Origin: Eggerthellaceae bacterium
GTDB lineage: Bacteria > Actinomycetota > Coriobacteriia > Coriobacteriales > Eggerthellaceae
Length of the DNA: 64,000 nt
Direction of reading: 5' to 3'
NCBI GenBank assembly: GCA_910575165.1
Contig: CAJTDS010000010.1
Coordinates: forward strand, 1 to 64,000
Positions 8,307 to 16,506 of this stretch are shown piece after piece; positions within the stretch are counted from its first letter, which is position 1; every line of letters begins with the position of its first letter. Under the pieces are notes generated by a model. That model was given only the letters and a program-made list of their open reading frames with translations. It did no database searches and was not told where the DNA came from. A program made the translations under genes and the position numbers.

Positions 8307-10109
8307 CTAGTTGGCCGCCGGCTCCTGCACCAGCTTGCCGTCCACGATCCTCTCGTTCAGGTCCACCATCTCGGAGGTGGCCAGAGGACCCACCACCGGC
8401 TTGGGGTTCAGGTTACCGATATGCCCGCTCTCCACGCCGGCGTGCACGGACAGCTGCACGTTGATGAAACAGGGCTTCTTCGAGGCCAGCGCCTCGGCGG
8501 TGAAGCGCTCAACCTCTTCGGGCGTGGTGGCGAAGTAACCGGTGCCGCCGAAGGCCTCGATCAGCTTCTCGTAGTGGGCCGTGGCGTCCAGGGTCAGAGG
8601 CGACGGATCGCCGTCGGTGCCCAGGTTCTCGAAGTCGCCGCGGTAGATGCCGCCGTTGTTGAGCACCATGAAAGTGATGGGAAGATGGAAGCGGCAGGCG
8701 GTCTCGACCTCCATGCCGTCGAAGCCGAAGGCGGAGTCGCCGTGGATGGACAGCACCGACTTGCCCGTGGTCACCGCAGCGCCGATAGCGTACCCGGTGC
8801 CAACGCCCATAACGCCCCAGGTGCCGCAGTCCAGGCGGTGGCGCGGCAGGTACATGTCCACGATGTCGCGGCAGTCGTCCAAGGTGTTGGCGCCCTCGTT
8901 CACCACGATGACGTCGTGGTTCTGGTCGATGACCTTCTTGACGGCGCCCAAGGCGTTGTAGTGGTCCATGGGCACGGTGGTCGCCGCGGTCTTGCCGGCG
9001 AACTTGGCGTCGTTTTTCGCAGCGTCGGCGGCCAGCAGGTCGGTCCATTCCTTGCTGGCGTGGATGCTGCGGGTGGAAAGCCCTTCCAGGAACAGCTTCA
9101 TGGTGGACTTGATGTCGCCCACCACGGGGCACTCGATGGGACGCGAGTTGTCGATCTCCACCGGGTCGATGTCGATCTGGATGAATTTCACGTCCGGGTT
9201 CCAATGGCGCCCCTTGCCGAAGCTGAGCATCCAGTTCAGCCGCGCGCCCACCAGCAGCACTACGTCGGCCGTGCGCATGGCAAGGCCGCGGCAGGAAGCG
9301 GTGGATTGCGGGTCGTCGTCGGGGATGAGGCCCTTGGCCATGGACATGGGCTGGAAGGGGATGCCTGTCTTGTGCACGAACTCGGCGATCTCGTCGTCGG
9401 CCTGGGCGTAGGCAGCTCCCTTGCCCAGCAAGATCCAGGGGTTCTTGGCGTTGGCCAGCAGGTCGAGCGCCTCGTCGACGCTGGCCTGGTCGGGAACCAT
9501 GGCCGGGGCCGGGTTCTTCACCGCGTACAGGCCGGCCTTGGCCGCCGCCAGATCCATGGTCTGGCCCAGCATGGTGTCGGGGATATCCACGTACACGCCG
9601 CCCGGACGGCCCGACACCGCGGCGCGGATGGCGCGGGCGATGCCCAGCGGGATGCCCTCGATGTTGTCGATGCGGTAGGCCGCCTTCGTGAACGGCACGG
9701 CGTAGGCGCGCTGGTCGAGGCCCTCGTACTGGCCCTCCTGCAAGTCGACGGTGTCGCGCGAGGACGAGCCGCCTATCTGGATGCAGGGAAAGCCGTTCAT
9801 GGTGGCCTCCAGAAGCGGAGCAAGCCCGTTGAGGAAGCCGGGGGCGGAAACCGTCAGGAACAGTCCCGGCTTGCCGGTCAGGAAGCCCGAGGCGGCCGCA
9901 GCGTTGCCCGCGTCGGCCTCGTGGCGCATGCCCACGTACTTCATGCCCTTGGCCTGGGCCACGCGGGCGAAGTCGGTTACCGGGATGCCCACGACCCCGA
10001 ACATGGTGTCGAGGCCGTTTTCAAGCAGCGCCTCCGCAAGGTAGTGGGCCCCGTCGGTGATGGGAGCCTGAGCGCTCGCTGTCGGCTGTACTGCGCTGTT
10101 CTCAGCCAT
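8307..10109 (-). CDS. oxc: oxalyl-CoA decarboxylase
   Basis: A 600-residue thiamine-diphosphate enzyme that decarboxylates oxalyl-CoA to formyl-CoA, the second half of the Frc/Oxc oxalate cycle. The N-terminal pyrimidine domain has the activating glutamate in GMRHEADAGNAA (residue ~64). The middle domain has LVGARLNWMLSFGKG. The C-terminal pyrophosphate domain has GDSAFGFDGMEVETA and then LNNGGIYRG, the GDG-X-NN motif in the GDS form. Length matches the Oxalobacter enzyme (~568) plus short ends. Ribosome site TAGGAGG. A weak candidate -10 (TAGAAT) lies about 60 bases upstream. Together with frc this supports energy-yielding oxalate breakdown, reported for human faecal Eubacterium lentum. Confidence 0.95.
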   Translation of the reverse strand: MAENSAVQPTASAQAPITDGAHYLAEALLENGLDTMFGVVGIPVTDFARVAQAKGMKYVGMRHEADAGNAAAASGFLTGKPGLFLTVSAPGFLNGLAPLLEATMNGFPCIQIGGSSSRDTVDLQEGQYEGLDQRAYAVPFTKAAYRIDNIEGIPLGIARAIRAAVSGRPGGVYVDIPDTMLGQTMDLAAAKAGLYAVKNPAPAMVPDQASVDEALDLLANAKNPWILLGKGAAYAQADDEIAEFVHKTGIPFQPMSMAKGLIPDDDPQSTASCRGLAMRTADVVLLVGARLNWMLSFGKGRHWNPDVKFIQIDIDPVEIDNSRPIECPVVGDIKSTMKLFLEGLSTRSIHASKEWTDLLAADAAKNDAKFAGKTAATTVPMDHYNALGAVKKVIDQNHDVIVVNEGANTLDDCRDIVDMYLPRHRLDCGTWGVMGVGTGYAIGAAVTTGKSVLSIHGDSAFGFDGMEVETACRFHLPITFMVLNNGGIYRGDFENLGTDGDPSPLTLDATAHYEKLIEAFGGTGYFATTPEEVERFTAEALASKKPCFINVQLSVHAGVESGHIGNLNPKPVVGPLATSEMVDLNERIVDGKLVQEPAAN

Positions 10110-10263
10110 AGAATGCCTCCTAGAACGATGGTCGAGTGAACAATCTCAATCGATTCTAGAAGCACTTCCGCCGAAACCCCGACGCGTCCCGCCAACTGCT
10201 AAGGCCCTGTAATCGCCAAGGCGCCGAAACGTCACCTTCGGCGAAAGCCGCGACGACGCGCCC

Positions 10264-10665
10264 CTAGCCGGTGTAGCCCACGTAGCTGCGGGGCACGATC
10301 TTGGCCACGAACACGCCGTCGGAGAGCACGTTGCCCGCATCATCGGTGGCCTTCACGTTCCAGAACAGCTTGCGGCCCACCTTGCTGGAGGGCTCGATGC
10401 GGTCGAGGTCGGCCGTGGCGTGCAGTCGCCCGACCTTTCCGCTGCGGCGATGGCGCACGTCGATGCCCACGCCGAAGGGGATCTCATCGTCAGCGGCCCA
10501 CCCGTGGCTGGCCACGCTTGCCACCGACTCGATCAGGGCCAGCGTCGCCCCGCCGTGCACGTAGCCGAAGGCCTGGTAGATGGCGGGGCTGATGGGCATG
10601 GACATTTCCGCATGCTCGCGTTCGAGCACGTCGATGCGCATGTCTAGGGTGTCTGCAAGGGTCAT
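10264..10665 (-). CDS. PaaI/YbdB-type hotdog-fold acyl-CoA thioesterase
   Basis: A 133-residue single-domain protein. The signature GYVHGGATLALIES (residues ~34-47) is the long helix and active-site loop of the 4HBT/PaaI group. A later WNVKATDDAGNVLSDG strand pair completes the fold. It hydrolyses some acyl-CoA thioester; the natural substrate is not readable. Ribosome site AAGGAGG. It is 154 bp upstream of oxc on the same strand, so it may relieve CoA trapping during oxalate use, or it may simply be a housekeeping gene. Confidence 0.85.
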   Translation of the reverse strand: MTLADTLDMRIDVLEREHAEMSMPISPAIYQAFGYVHGGATLALIESVASVASHGWAADDEIPFGVGIDVRHRRSGKVGRLHATADLDRIEPSSKVGRKLFWNVKATDDAGNVLSDGVFVAKIVPRSYVGYTG

Positions 10666-10742
10666 AGGACCGCCTCCTTATCGGAAACTCGCGCACAGCG
10701 CCGCCAAGCGAGGGGCTCGGCAGGCTGGATCCGCACGGCTCG

Positions 10743-12449
10743 TCAAGCGGGATCGCCGGGGCTGCCCTCCGGCTCCGCGGGCTTTTCGCCATCCCGGGCC
10801 GCAGGCTCGGCGCCGCCCTGGGAGGCAATTCCGCCCGGGGAGGCCAGCACCACCGCGAGCGCCTTCACCTGGCTGCGATCCCGGTCGCGCTGGGCGGAAA
10901 GCTCCCGCACCCGCTGCCCCACCGACGCGGCCACGGCGGCCACGTCCTTGGCACCGCCGCTCTGCAAGCCGCCGGCGCCCTTTTCCTTCGCACCGCGGGC
11001 CCTCACGCGGTTCCACCAGGCCTGCACCCTGCCCGTTTGCTCCTGGTATTCCTCGGCCAGACGCGGCGCCGACTCGCCAGGGATGATGGGCCGATCGAAG
11101 GCGCGGCGCTTCACGAACAGCCACACGGCCAGAAGCGTCACCGCAAGACCCACCTCCCAGGTGTTCACGAACAGAAGCTCGCCGCCGGCCACCAGGATGA
11201 GCACCGTCTCGCACACAGCCCAGGCGGTACGGTAGCGCAGGATGAGTCCCACAGCCACCACCAGCAGAAACAGGCTTCCCAGCACGGAGGCGGGCCCGGC
11301 CACCAACCCGCTCATATTCACCCAGTCGGTCAGCACCGTGAAGGGGGTGAACGTCTGCGGAATGATGGAGATTCCCAGGTTCACCAAAGCCACGATCATC
11401 ACCAGCGTGCCCAAAAGCCACGCGGTGTCCTTGTCCTTCTTCTCCTGCGAGGCGTCCTTCTTCTCGGCGAAGAAGCCCGACTGGGACAGCAGCAGGGCGC
11501 CGATGCAGAAGGGGATCCAGAACATGATGCCGCGGTAGACAAGCGCGATGGCGGCGGCGGTGGCCACCGAGCAGCCGGCAGCGGTGAGGATGGCCGTGAT
11601 GGCCGCCTCCACCACGCCCACGCCCTGGGGGGTGGGGCTTAAGATGACCGAGATGGCCGCCACCGCGAAGGCGGCGATGAGGGCCGAGACGTTCTCGAAG
11701 CCGAAGGCGTAGCCGATGGCCACCAGGCAGGCCATGTTCAGGATGGCCGAGAAGGCGGCGTAGGCGATGCACACGGCGGTGCCCTTGGGGTTGCTGGCCA
11801 GAATGTTCGCGGATTCCTTGAAGGAGCTGGCGGTCTTCTCCCCCCAGCCGGCCGACAGCGAGCGCTTCACCACGGAAAGCACCTTGTTGACCGCCCGCTC
11901 GACGAAGGCGAACAGCCGGTAGAGCACGCTGGGGCGGCGATGCCCCACCACGAACAGGCTGGACAGGCCCACCAGCACGCCGGCCAAGGCCAGGCCGCCT
12001 ATGAGGAACAGCGTGTTCATGTCGCCGGAGATGAGCATGGTGAGAAACCCGATGACCGAGATGACGAACACAGCGGCGAAGTAGCCGATCTGGGACAGGA
12101 TGGCCCCGGAGGTGGACTGCCCCGCATCGCAGCCGCGGCGATGGGCGTCGTCGATGATGAAGGCGACGCCGGTGGCGCCGGAGAACAGGCAGAAGGTGTT
12201 GATGAACACCAGCGAGAAGATGAGCACCACGTTGTGCCAGAACCCGGTGGCATGGCCCACGGCCTCGAAGGCGGCGTCGTAGGAGGCGGCCTGCACCAGA
12301 TGGCGCGCCAGCATGAGCACGATGGAGACGATGAGCGGAATGAGGGCTCCGGTCTGCAACGTGTTGACGAAGCTGTTCAAGTAGTCCACGTTGGCCAGCA
12401 AAAAGCACATGGCCACGATGGCCAGGACCAGCAGCAGCGCCTTCTTCAT
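10743..12449 (-). CDS. flippase-like (UPF0104/LPG-synthase TM domain) membrane protein
   Basis: A 568-residue protein with about 12 membrane segments up to residue ~440, then a ~130-residue cytoplasmic Arg/Ala-rich tail. The diagnostic element of the YbhN/AglD/MprF-N family, SPTPQGVGVVEAAI, is at residue ~270. Such domains are linked to moving lipid-linked substrates; no aminoacyl-transferase domain is fused, so this is not a full MprF. Ribosome site AAAGGAGGG. A second, shorter member lies at 48718-49758. The actual substrate is unknown. Confidence 0.8.
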   Translation of the reverse strand: MKKALLLVLAIVAMCFLLANVDYLNSFVNTLQTGALIPLIVSIVLMLARHLVQAASYDAAFEAVGHATGFWHNVVLIFSLVFINTFCLFSGATGVAFIIDDAHRRGCDAGQSTSGAILSQIGYFAAVFVISVIGFLTMLISGDMNTLFLIGGLALAGVLVGLSSLFVVGHRRPSVLYRLFAFVERAVNKVLSVVKRSLSAGWGEKTASSFKESANILASNPKGTAVCIAYAAFSAILNMACLVAIGYAFGFENVSALIAAFAVAAISVILSPTPQGVGVVEAAITAILTAAGCSVATAAAIALVYRGIMFWIPFCIGALLLSQSGFFAEKKDASQEKKDKDTAWLLGTLVMIVALVNLGISIIPQTFTPFTVLTDWVNMSGLVAGPASVLGSLFLLVVAVGLILRYRTAWAVCETVLILVAGGELLFVNTWEVGLAVTLLAVWLFVKRRAFDRPIIPGESAPRLAEEYQEQTGRVQAWWNRVRARGAKEKGAGGLQSGGAKDVAAVAASVGQRVRELSAQRDRDRSQVKALAVVLASPGGIASQGGAEPAARDGEKPAEPEGSPGDPA

Positions 12450-12560
12450 GAACCGTCCCTCCTTTCAGGGCCGCAACGCATCCCTACGCGCAGGACGCCC
12501 GCAGCGCGCAGGCGGCGGGGTCGCTACAACGCGCCGATGCGCAGGCGTCAAAGTATAGCA

Positions 12561-13448
12561 TCACCCTTTCCCGCCGCCCGCGAAGCTGCCGCCTGCCTGC
12601 CGCCACTGGCCGTAGGTGCGGCTCACGTTGCTGTAATCGAACAGCGCCGCGAAGCAGAAGGCCAGAAGCAACGCGCCGGTGAGCATGCCGTCGCGCGGGG
12701 CGATGAGGAAGATGAGGGGCGCGCCGAGCAGGGCCAGGGGCACCGCCGCGTAGAGCAGGCACCCGCCGAAGCGCTTCCACAAACCCCACAGCACCGAGGC
12801 CATCACGTACAGGAACAGCCCCGAGGCCAGCGACCCCAAGGCCGCAAGCAGCGCCACGGCGGCCAACTTCGCCGCTATCACGGCGCACTCCAGCTTCAGC
12901 GTGCGCGCCGCCTCGGCCCGCAGCTGCTCGGGCGTCTTAGCGGGGCGCACCACGCGAAACGCCGCGAAGGGGTCGAAGGGGTCGGCGCCTGCGAAGGGAT
13001 AGCCGCCGAAGGGATCGGACGGGCCTCCCGGGCCGCGGCCGCCGACCGCCTGGCCGGAAGCCGGAGGGGTCGATGAGGCATGCACCCCGTCCCACGACGT
13101 CCACACGTAGGTGGTCCGCCCCGGTGCGAACGGCCAGCCGGCGAAGGGGTCGCCGCCCGCAGGCGAGCCCGCGCTGCCGCCCGGGCGGGCGTAGGGGTTG
13201 CCCGCATAGGGCCTGGGGTCGCGCCTGGGGTCGAACTCCGGGGTCCAGCTGCGGTTGAGCAGCACGTCGCGCGCCTCGTTGATCTCTTTGGTCAGCTCCT
13301 CGGCGCGGGCATGCTCCGGCGAATCGAGGGGGTACTTGTCCGGGTGATGCTCGATCACCAGCTTGCGGTGGGCCTTTTTCACCTCGTCGTCGGTGGCGCC
13401 GTTTTGCAGCCCCAAAGCTCTCAGCGCTTCTGATTTCTTCATAGCCAA
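12561..13448 (-). CDS. J-domain membrane protein (DnaJ-like co-chaperone)
   Basis: 295 residues. Residues 4-68 form a J domain with the invariant HPD (IEHHPDKYP) that stimulates DnaK. A Gly/Pro/Phe-rich linker follows (~70-170), then a helical stretch, and three to four membrane segments (~185-275). DnaJ's zinc fingers and client-binding domains are absent, so it probably recruits DnaK to the membrane. There is no Shine-Dalgarno sequence before either ATG (13448 or 13442). TATAGT sits a few bases upstream and could be a -10 box producing a leaderless message. Confidence 0.85.
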   Translation of the reverse strand: MAMKKSEALRALGLQNGATDDEVKKAHRKLVIEHHPDKYPLDSPEHARAEELTKEINEARDVLLNRSWTPEFDPRRDPRPYAGNPYARPGGSAGSPAGGDPFAGWPFAPGRTTYVWTSWDGVHASSTPPASGQAVGGRGPGGPSDPFGGYPFAGADPFDPFAAFRVVRPAKTPEQLRAEAARTLKLECAVIAAKLAAVALLAALGSLASGLFLYVMASVLWGLWKRFGGCLLYAAVPLALLGAPLIFLIAPRDGMLTGALLLAFCFAALFDYSNVSRTYGQWRQAGGSFAGGGKG

Positions 13449-13642
13449 ACTATAGCCAACCAGCGAAAAAGCCGCTTATTCGTTGCCGCGATGTCAGGAA
13501 TAAAGCAAAAGCGGCGCGTACGGGTCAAGGTTTGTGGGCTTCGCCGAATCCCCGCTCGCCCGCCCTTCGCCAGCGGCGGCCCATGGGGTACACTTCGGGC
13601 ATCTTCGCGCATTGCCCGCCCCCGGTTCGGAGAGGACGTACC

Positions 13643-15595
13643 ATGGCCACCAGCAACCTGCGCTATCTGGAGCTGCTCTCAAAATCGTTTCCCACCGCGG
13701 CCAAGGCTTCGGCCGAGATCATCAACCTGAAGGCCATCCTGAACCTGCCCAAGGGAACGGAGTTCTTCTGCTCCGACATCCACGGCGAGGCCGAGGCGTT
13801 CTCCCATATCCTGCGCAACGCCTCCGGGTCCATCCGCATGAAGGTGGACGAGGTGTTCGGAGACGAGCTGACCGACGCGCAGAAGCGCGCGCTGTGCACC
13901 CTCATCTACTACCCGCAGGAGAAGCTGGCCGTCGAGCTTGGGCGCTGCGCCGACGAGAACGAATGGTTCTACGCCACGCTGCCGCAGCTGGTGGAGGTAT
14001 GCCGCCGGGCGGCGCAGAAGTACACGCGCTCGAAGGTGCGCCGGGCCATGCCGGCCGATTTCGCCTACATCATCGAGGAGCTCATGAGCGAGAGCACCGC
14101 AGGGCCCGACAAGGAGGCCTACTACCAGGCCATCCTTCGGGCCGTGGTCGAGACGGGGCGCGCCCGGGAGTTCGTGGTGGCCATGGCCGAGCTCATCCAG
14201 CGCCTGTCCATCGACCAGCTGCACATCGTGGGCGACATCTACGACCGCGGCCCGGCGCCCGACACCATCATGGACGCCCTGGCCGGCTACCACGCCATCG
14301 ACATCCAGTGGGGAAACCACGACGTGGTGTGGATGGGCGCCTCGCTGGGGCAGCCCGGCTGCATCGCCCACGTGGTGCGCAACTGCGCCCGCTACGGCAA
14401 CCTATCCATCCTGGAAGACGCCTACGGCATCAACATCCTGCCCCTGGCCGCCTTCGCCATGGAAACCTACCGCGACGACCCCTGCGTCGCCTTCGGGCTG
14501 AAGGGCAACCCCGACCTGTCACCCTCCGAACTTGATATGAACGTGAAGATCCAGAAGGCCATGGCCATCATCCAGTTCAAGGTGGAAGGCGCGCTCATCG
14601 ACCGCTACCCCGAGTTCGGCCTTGACAACCGCAAGCTTCTGGACAAGATCGACTACGAGCGCGGCACCGTGGTGATCGACGGCGTGACCCATGAGCTCAC
14701 CGACAAGCTGTTCCCCACGGTGGACCCGGCCGACCCCTACCGCCTCACGGCCGAGGAGCAGGAGGTCATGGACCGGCTGGCCCAGGCGTTCACCTTAAGC
14801 GAGAAGCTCACGCGGCACATGCGCTTCTTCCTGGAGGCGGGCAGCCTGTACAAGGTATGCAACAACAACCTGCTCTTCCACGCCTGCGTGCCCCTGAACG
14901 CCGACGGCACGCTCATGGAAACCGACGTGTTCGGGAAGCGCTACGCGGGACGGGCCCTTTACGACGCGCTGGAGCAGTGGGTGCGCGAAGCGTTCTTCGG
15001 GCAGGACGACGAGCGGCGCCGGCGCGGGCGCGACCTTCTGTGGTGGATGTGGCTCTCGCCGGGGTCTCCCCTGTTCGCGAAGAGCAAGATGGCCACCTTC
15101 GAGCTGTACCTGGTGGCGGACAAGGCGGCGCGCAAGGAGCACAAGAACCCCTTCTACGCGCTGCAGGACGATGCGCAGGCCATGGGCAACATCTTCCGCG
15201 ACTTCGGCCTAGACCCCGAAACGGCGCGCATCATCTGCGGCCACGTACCGGTGAAGGTGAAGGACGGCGAGGACCCGGTGCGCCTGGGCGGGCAGGTGCT
15301 CACCATCGACGGCGGCTTCTCGAAGGCCTACCAGCCCACCACCGGAATCGCCGGATACACGCTCATATCCAACTCCTACGGCATGGTGCTGGCGGCCCAC
15401 GAGCCGCTGGAGTCGGCCCAGGCCGCCGTGGAGCAGGAGCTGGACATCCATTCCGTGCGCCGCGTGGTCGACGAGGTTGACCGGCGCACCCTGGTGGCCG
15501 ACACCGACACCGGAGCCAAGCTGAAAGCTCAGATAGCCGACCTGGAAGAGCTGCTGTCAGCCTACCGAAGCGGCCTCATAGCCGAGAAAGCGTAA
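13643..15595 (+). CDS. fbp: fructose-1,6-bisphosphatase, class III
   Basis: A 650-residue enzyme of the Firmicutes-type class III family (B. subtilis Fbp ~670), which makes fructose-6-phosphate in gluconeogenesis. The metallophosphatase signature is complete: FFCSDIHGE (residue ~46), VGDIYDRGPAPD (~198), WGNHDVVWMG (~228), a late HAC motif, and ICGHVPVK. The chosen ATG follows GAGAGGA; the reading frame extends upstream without a ribosome site. It is a single gene divergent from the J-domain gene. A gluconeogenic enzyme fits an organism living on organic acids and amino acids. Confidence 0.95.
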   Translation: MATSNLRYLELLSKSFPTAAKASAEIINLKAILNLPKGTEFFCSDIHGEAEAFSHILRNASGSIRMKVDEVFGDELTDAQKRALCTLIYYPQEKLAVELGRCADENEWFYATLPQLVEVCRRAAQKYTRSKVRRAMPADFAYIIEELMSESTAGPDKEAYYQAILRAVVETGRAREFVVAMAELIQRLSIDQLHIVGDIYDRGPAPDTIMDALAGYHAIDIQWGNHDVVWMGASLGQPGCIAHVVRNCARYGNLSILEDAYGINILPLAAFAMETYRDDPCVAFGLKGNPDLSPSELDMNVKIQKAMAIIQFKVEGALIDRYPEFGLDNRKLLDKIDYERGTVVIDGVTHELTDKLFPTVDPADPYRLTAEEQEVMDRLAQAFTLSEKLTRHMRFFLEAGSLYKVCNNNLLFHACVPLNADGTLMETDVFGKRYAGRALYDALEQWVREAFFGQDDERRRRGRDLLWWMWLSPGSPLFAKSKMATFELYLVADKAARKEHKNPFYALQDDAQAMGNIFRDFGLDPETARIICGHVPVKVKDGEDPVRLGGQVLTIDGGFSKAYQPTTGIAGYTLISNSYGMVLAAHEPLESAQAAVEQELDIHSVRRVVDEVDRRTLVADTDTGAKLKAQIADLEELLSAYRSGLIAEKA

Positions 15596-15721
15596 GGGGT
15601 CGGACCAGTCAAACCGAGGGCCGCCCGCAGCAGCACAGGCCGATGGCGCGCCTGCGCTGTTTCTCTCGTGCAGGATGCTGCGCCCGACCGATTGCGCCTG
15701 CGCGCATGCTACACTACCCAT

Positions 15722-15826
15722 ATGCTGCGACTGACGGAGATACGTGGGGCACCACGGGGGAGCAGCTGCTACATATTCGCCGACCGTCTGGGCAAACTGT
15801 TTCAATGGAAGCGGTTTGCCCTTTTT
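15722..15826 (+). ncRNA. ZTP (pfl) riboswitch with overlapping terminator
   Basis: The leader of the purO gene matches the pfl/ZTP motif. GCTGC (15724-15728) pairs with GCAGC (15762-15766) as P1 around GACTGACGG. GTGG-GGCA-CCAC is P2, followed by the conserved GGGGGAGC. The 3' half carries CCGACCGTCTGGGCA. The last part of that conserved block (GGGCAAAC, 15790-15797) is also the left arm of a terminator hairpin whose right arm GTTTGCCC (15814-15821) is followed by five T. ZMP/ZTP binding should hold the left arm in the aptamer and let transcription proceed, an ON switch. TACACT at 15711-15716 is a possible -10. The downstream genes consume AICAR/ZMP, which supports the call. Confidence 0.85.
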
Positions 15827-15859
15827 CGTGGGCGGCCGCCCTCGCAGAAAGGAAGCGTG

Positions 15860-16495
15860 ATGCAGGACCTCGTCGAGCTTTTGAAGGGCAACCCTTACCC
15901 CGGGCGCGGTATCGTGGTGGGCCGCGACTGCGTGTACTACTTCATCATGGGACGCAGCGTGAACAGCCGAAACCGCATCTTCGCCGCCACCGAAGACGGA
16001 ATCCGCACCGAAGCCCACGACCCGGCGCTTCTGGAGGACCCGTCGCTGATCATCTACCATCCGGTGCGCACCCTGGGAGATGCGCTGGTGGTGACCAACG
16101 GCGATCAGACCGACACCATCGTGGAGGCTGGCGGTTTCCGCGAGGGCTGCATGCAGCGCGAATACGAGCCCGACGCGCCCAACTTCACCCCGCGCATCTC
16201 GGCCATCGTGAACGCCGACGGCACCTTCGAGATGTCCATCTTGAAGCACGGCGAGGGTGACCGCTGCATCCGCGAGTTCTTCTGCTACGAAGGCGCCGAC
16301 GAGGGCTGCGGCTACTTCATCAGCACCTACCAGGGCGACGGCAACCCGCTGCCCACCTTCGCCGGCGAGCCCGTGCCGGTGCGCCTGGCCTCGCCCGACG
16401 AGGTATGGGCCGCCCTGAACGCCGACAACAAGGTGAGCCTCTACGCCAACGTAGGCGGCACCGTCACGCTGTTCAACAAGAACCTGGGAGACTAG
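15860..16495 (+). CDS. purO: IMP cyclohydrolase, PurO type
   Basis: A 211-residue protein of the archaeal-type IMP cyclohydrolase family (not the PurH N-terminal domain). It closes FAICAR to IMP, the last step of purine synthesis. Supporting stretches are NPYPGRGIVVGRD near the start, FIMGRSVNSRNRIF, and TPRISAIVNADGTFEMSILK, laid out as the four-layer Ntn-like fold of that family. The ATG at 15860 follows AAAGGAAG; longer frames run back into the riboswitch. Only 11 bp separate it from the AICAR transformylase gene, so the two steps that PurH normally fuses are split over two adjacent genes. The motif reading is from memory. Confidence 0.82.
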   Translation: MQDLVELLKGNPYPGRGIVVGRDCVYYFIMGRSVNSRNRIFAATEDGIRTEAHDPALLEDPSLIIYHPVRTLGDALVVTNGDQTDTIVEAGGFREGCMQREYEPDAPNFTPRISAIVNADGTFEMSILKHGEGDRCIREFFCYEGADEGCGYFISTYQGDGNPLPTFAGEPVPVRLASPDEVWAALNADNKVSLYANVGGTVTLFNKNLGD

Positions 16496-16506
16496 AGGAG
16501 GAATCC

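Noticed and set aside
6893-10139. 523- and 659-residue plus-strand frames opposite the AEC and oxc genes
   Set aside because: Shadows of well-supported minus-strand genes.
10743-12449. MprF lysyl-phosphatidylglycerol synthase
   Set aside because: Only the flippase-like membrane part is present; the C-terminal aminoacyltransferase domain is missing.
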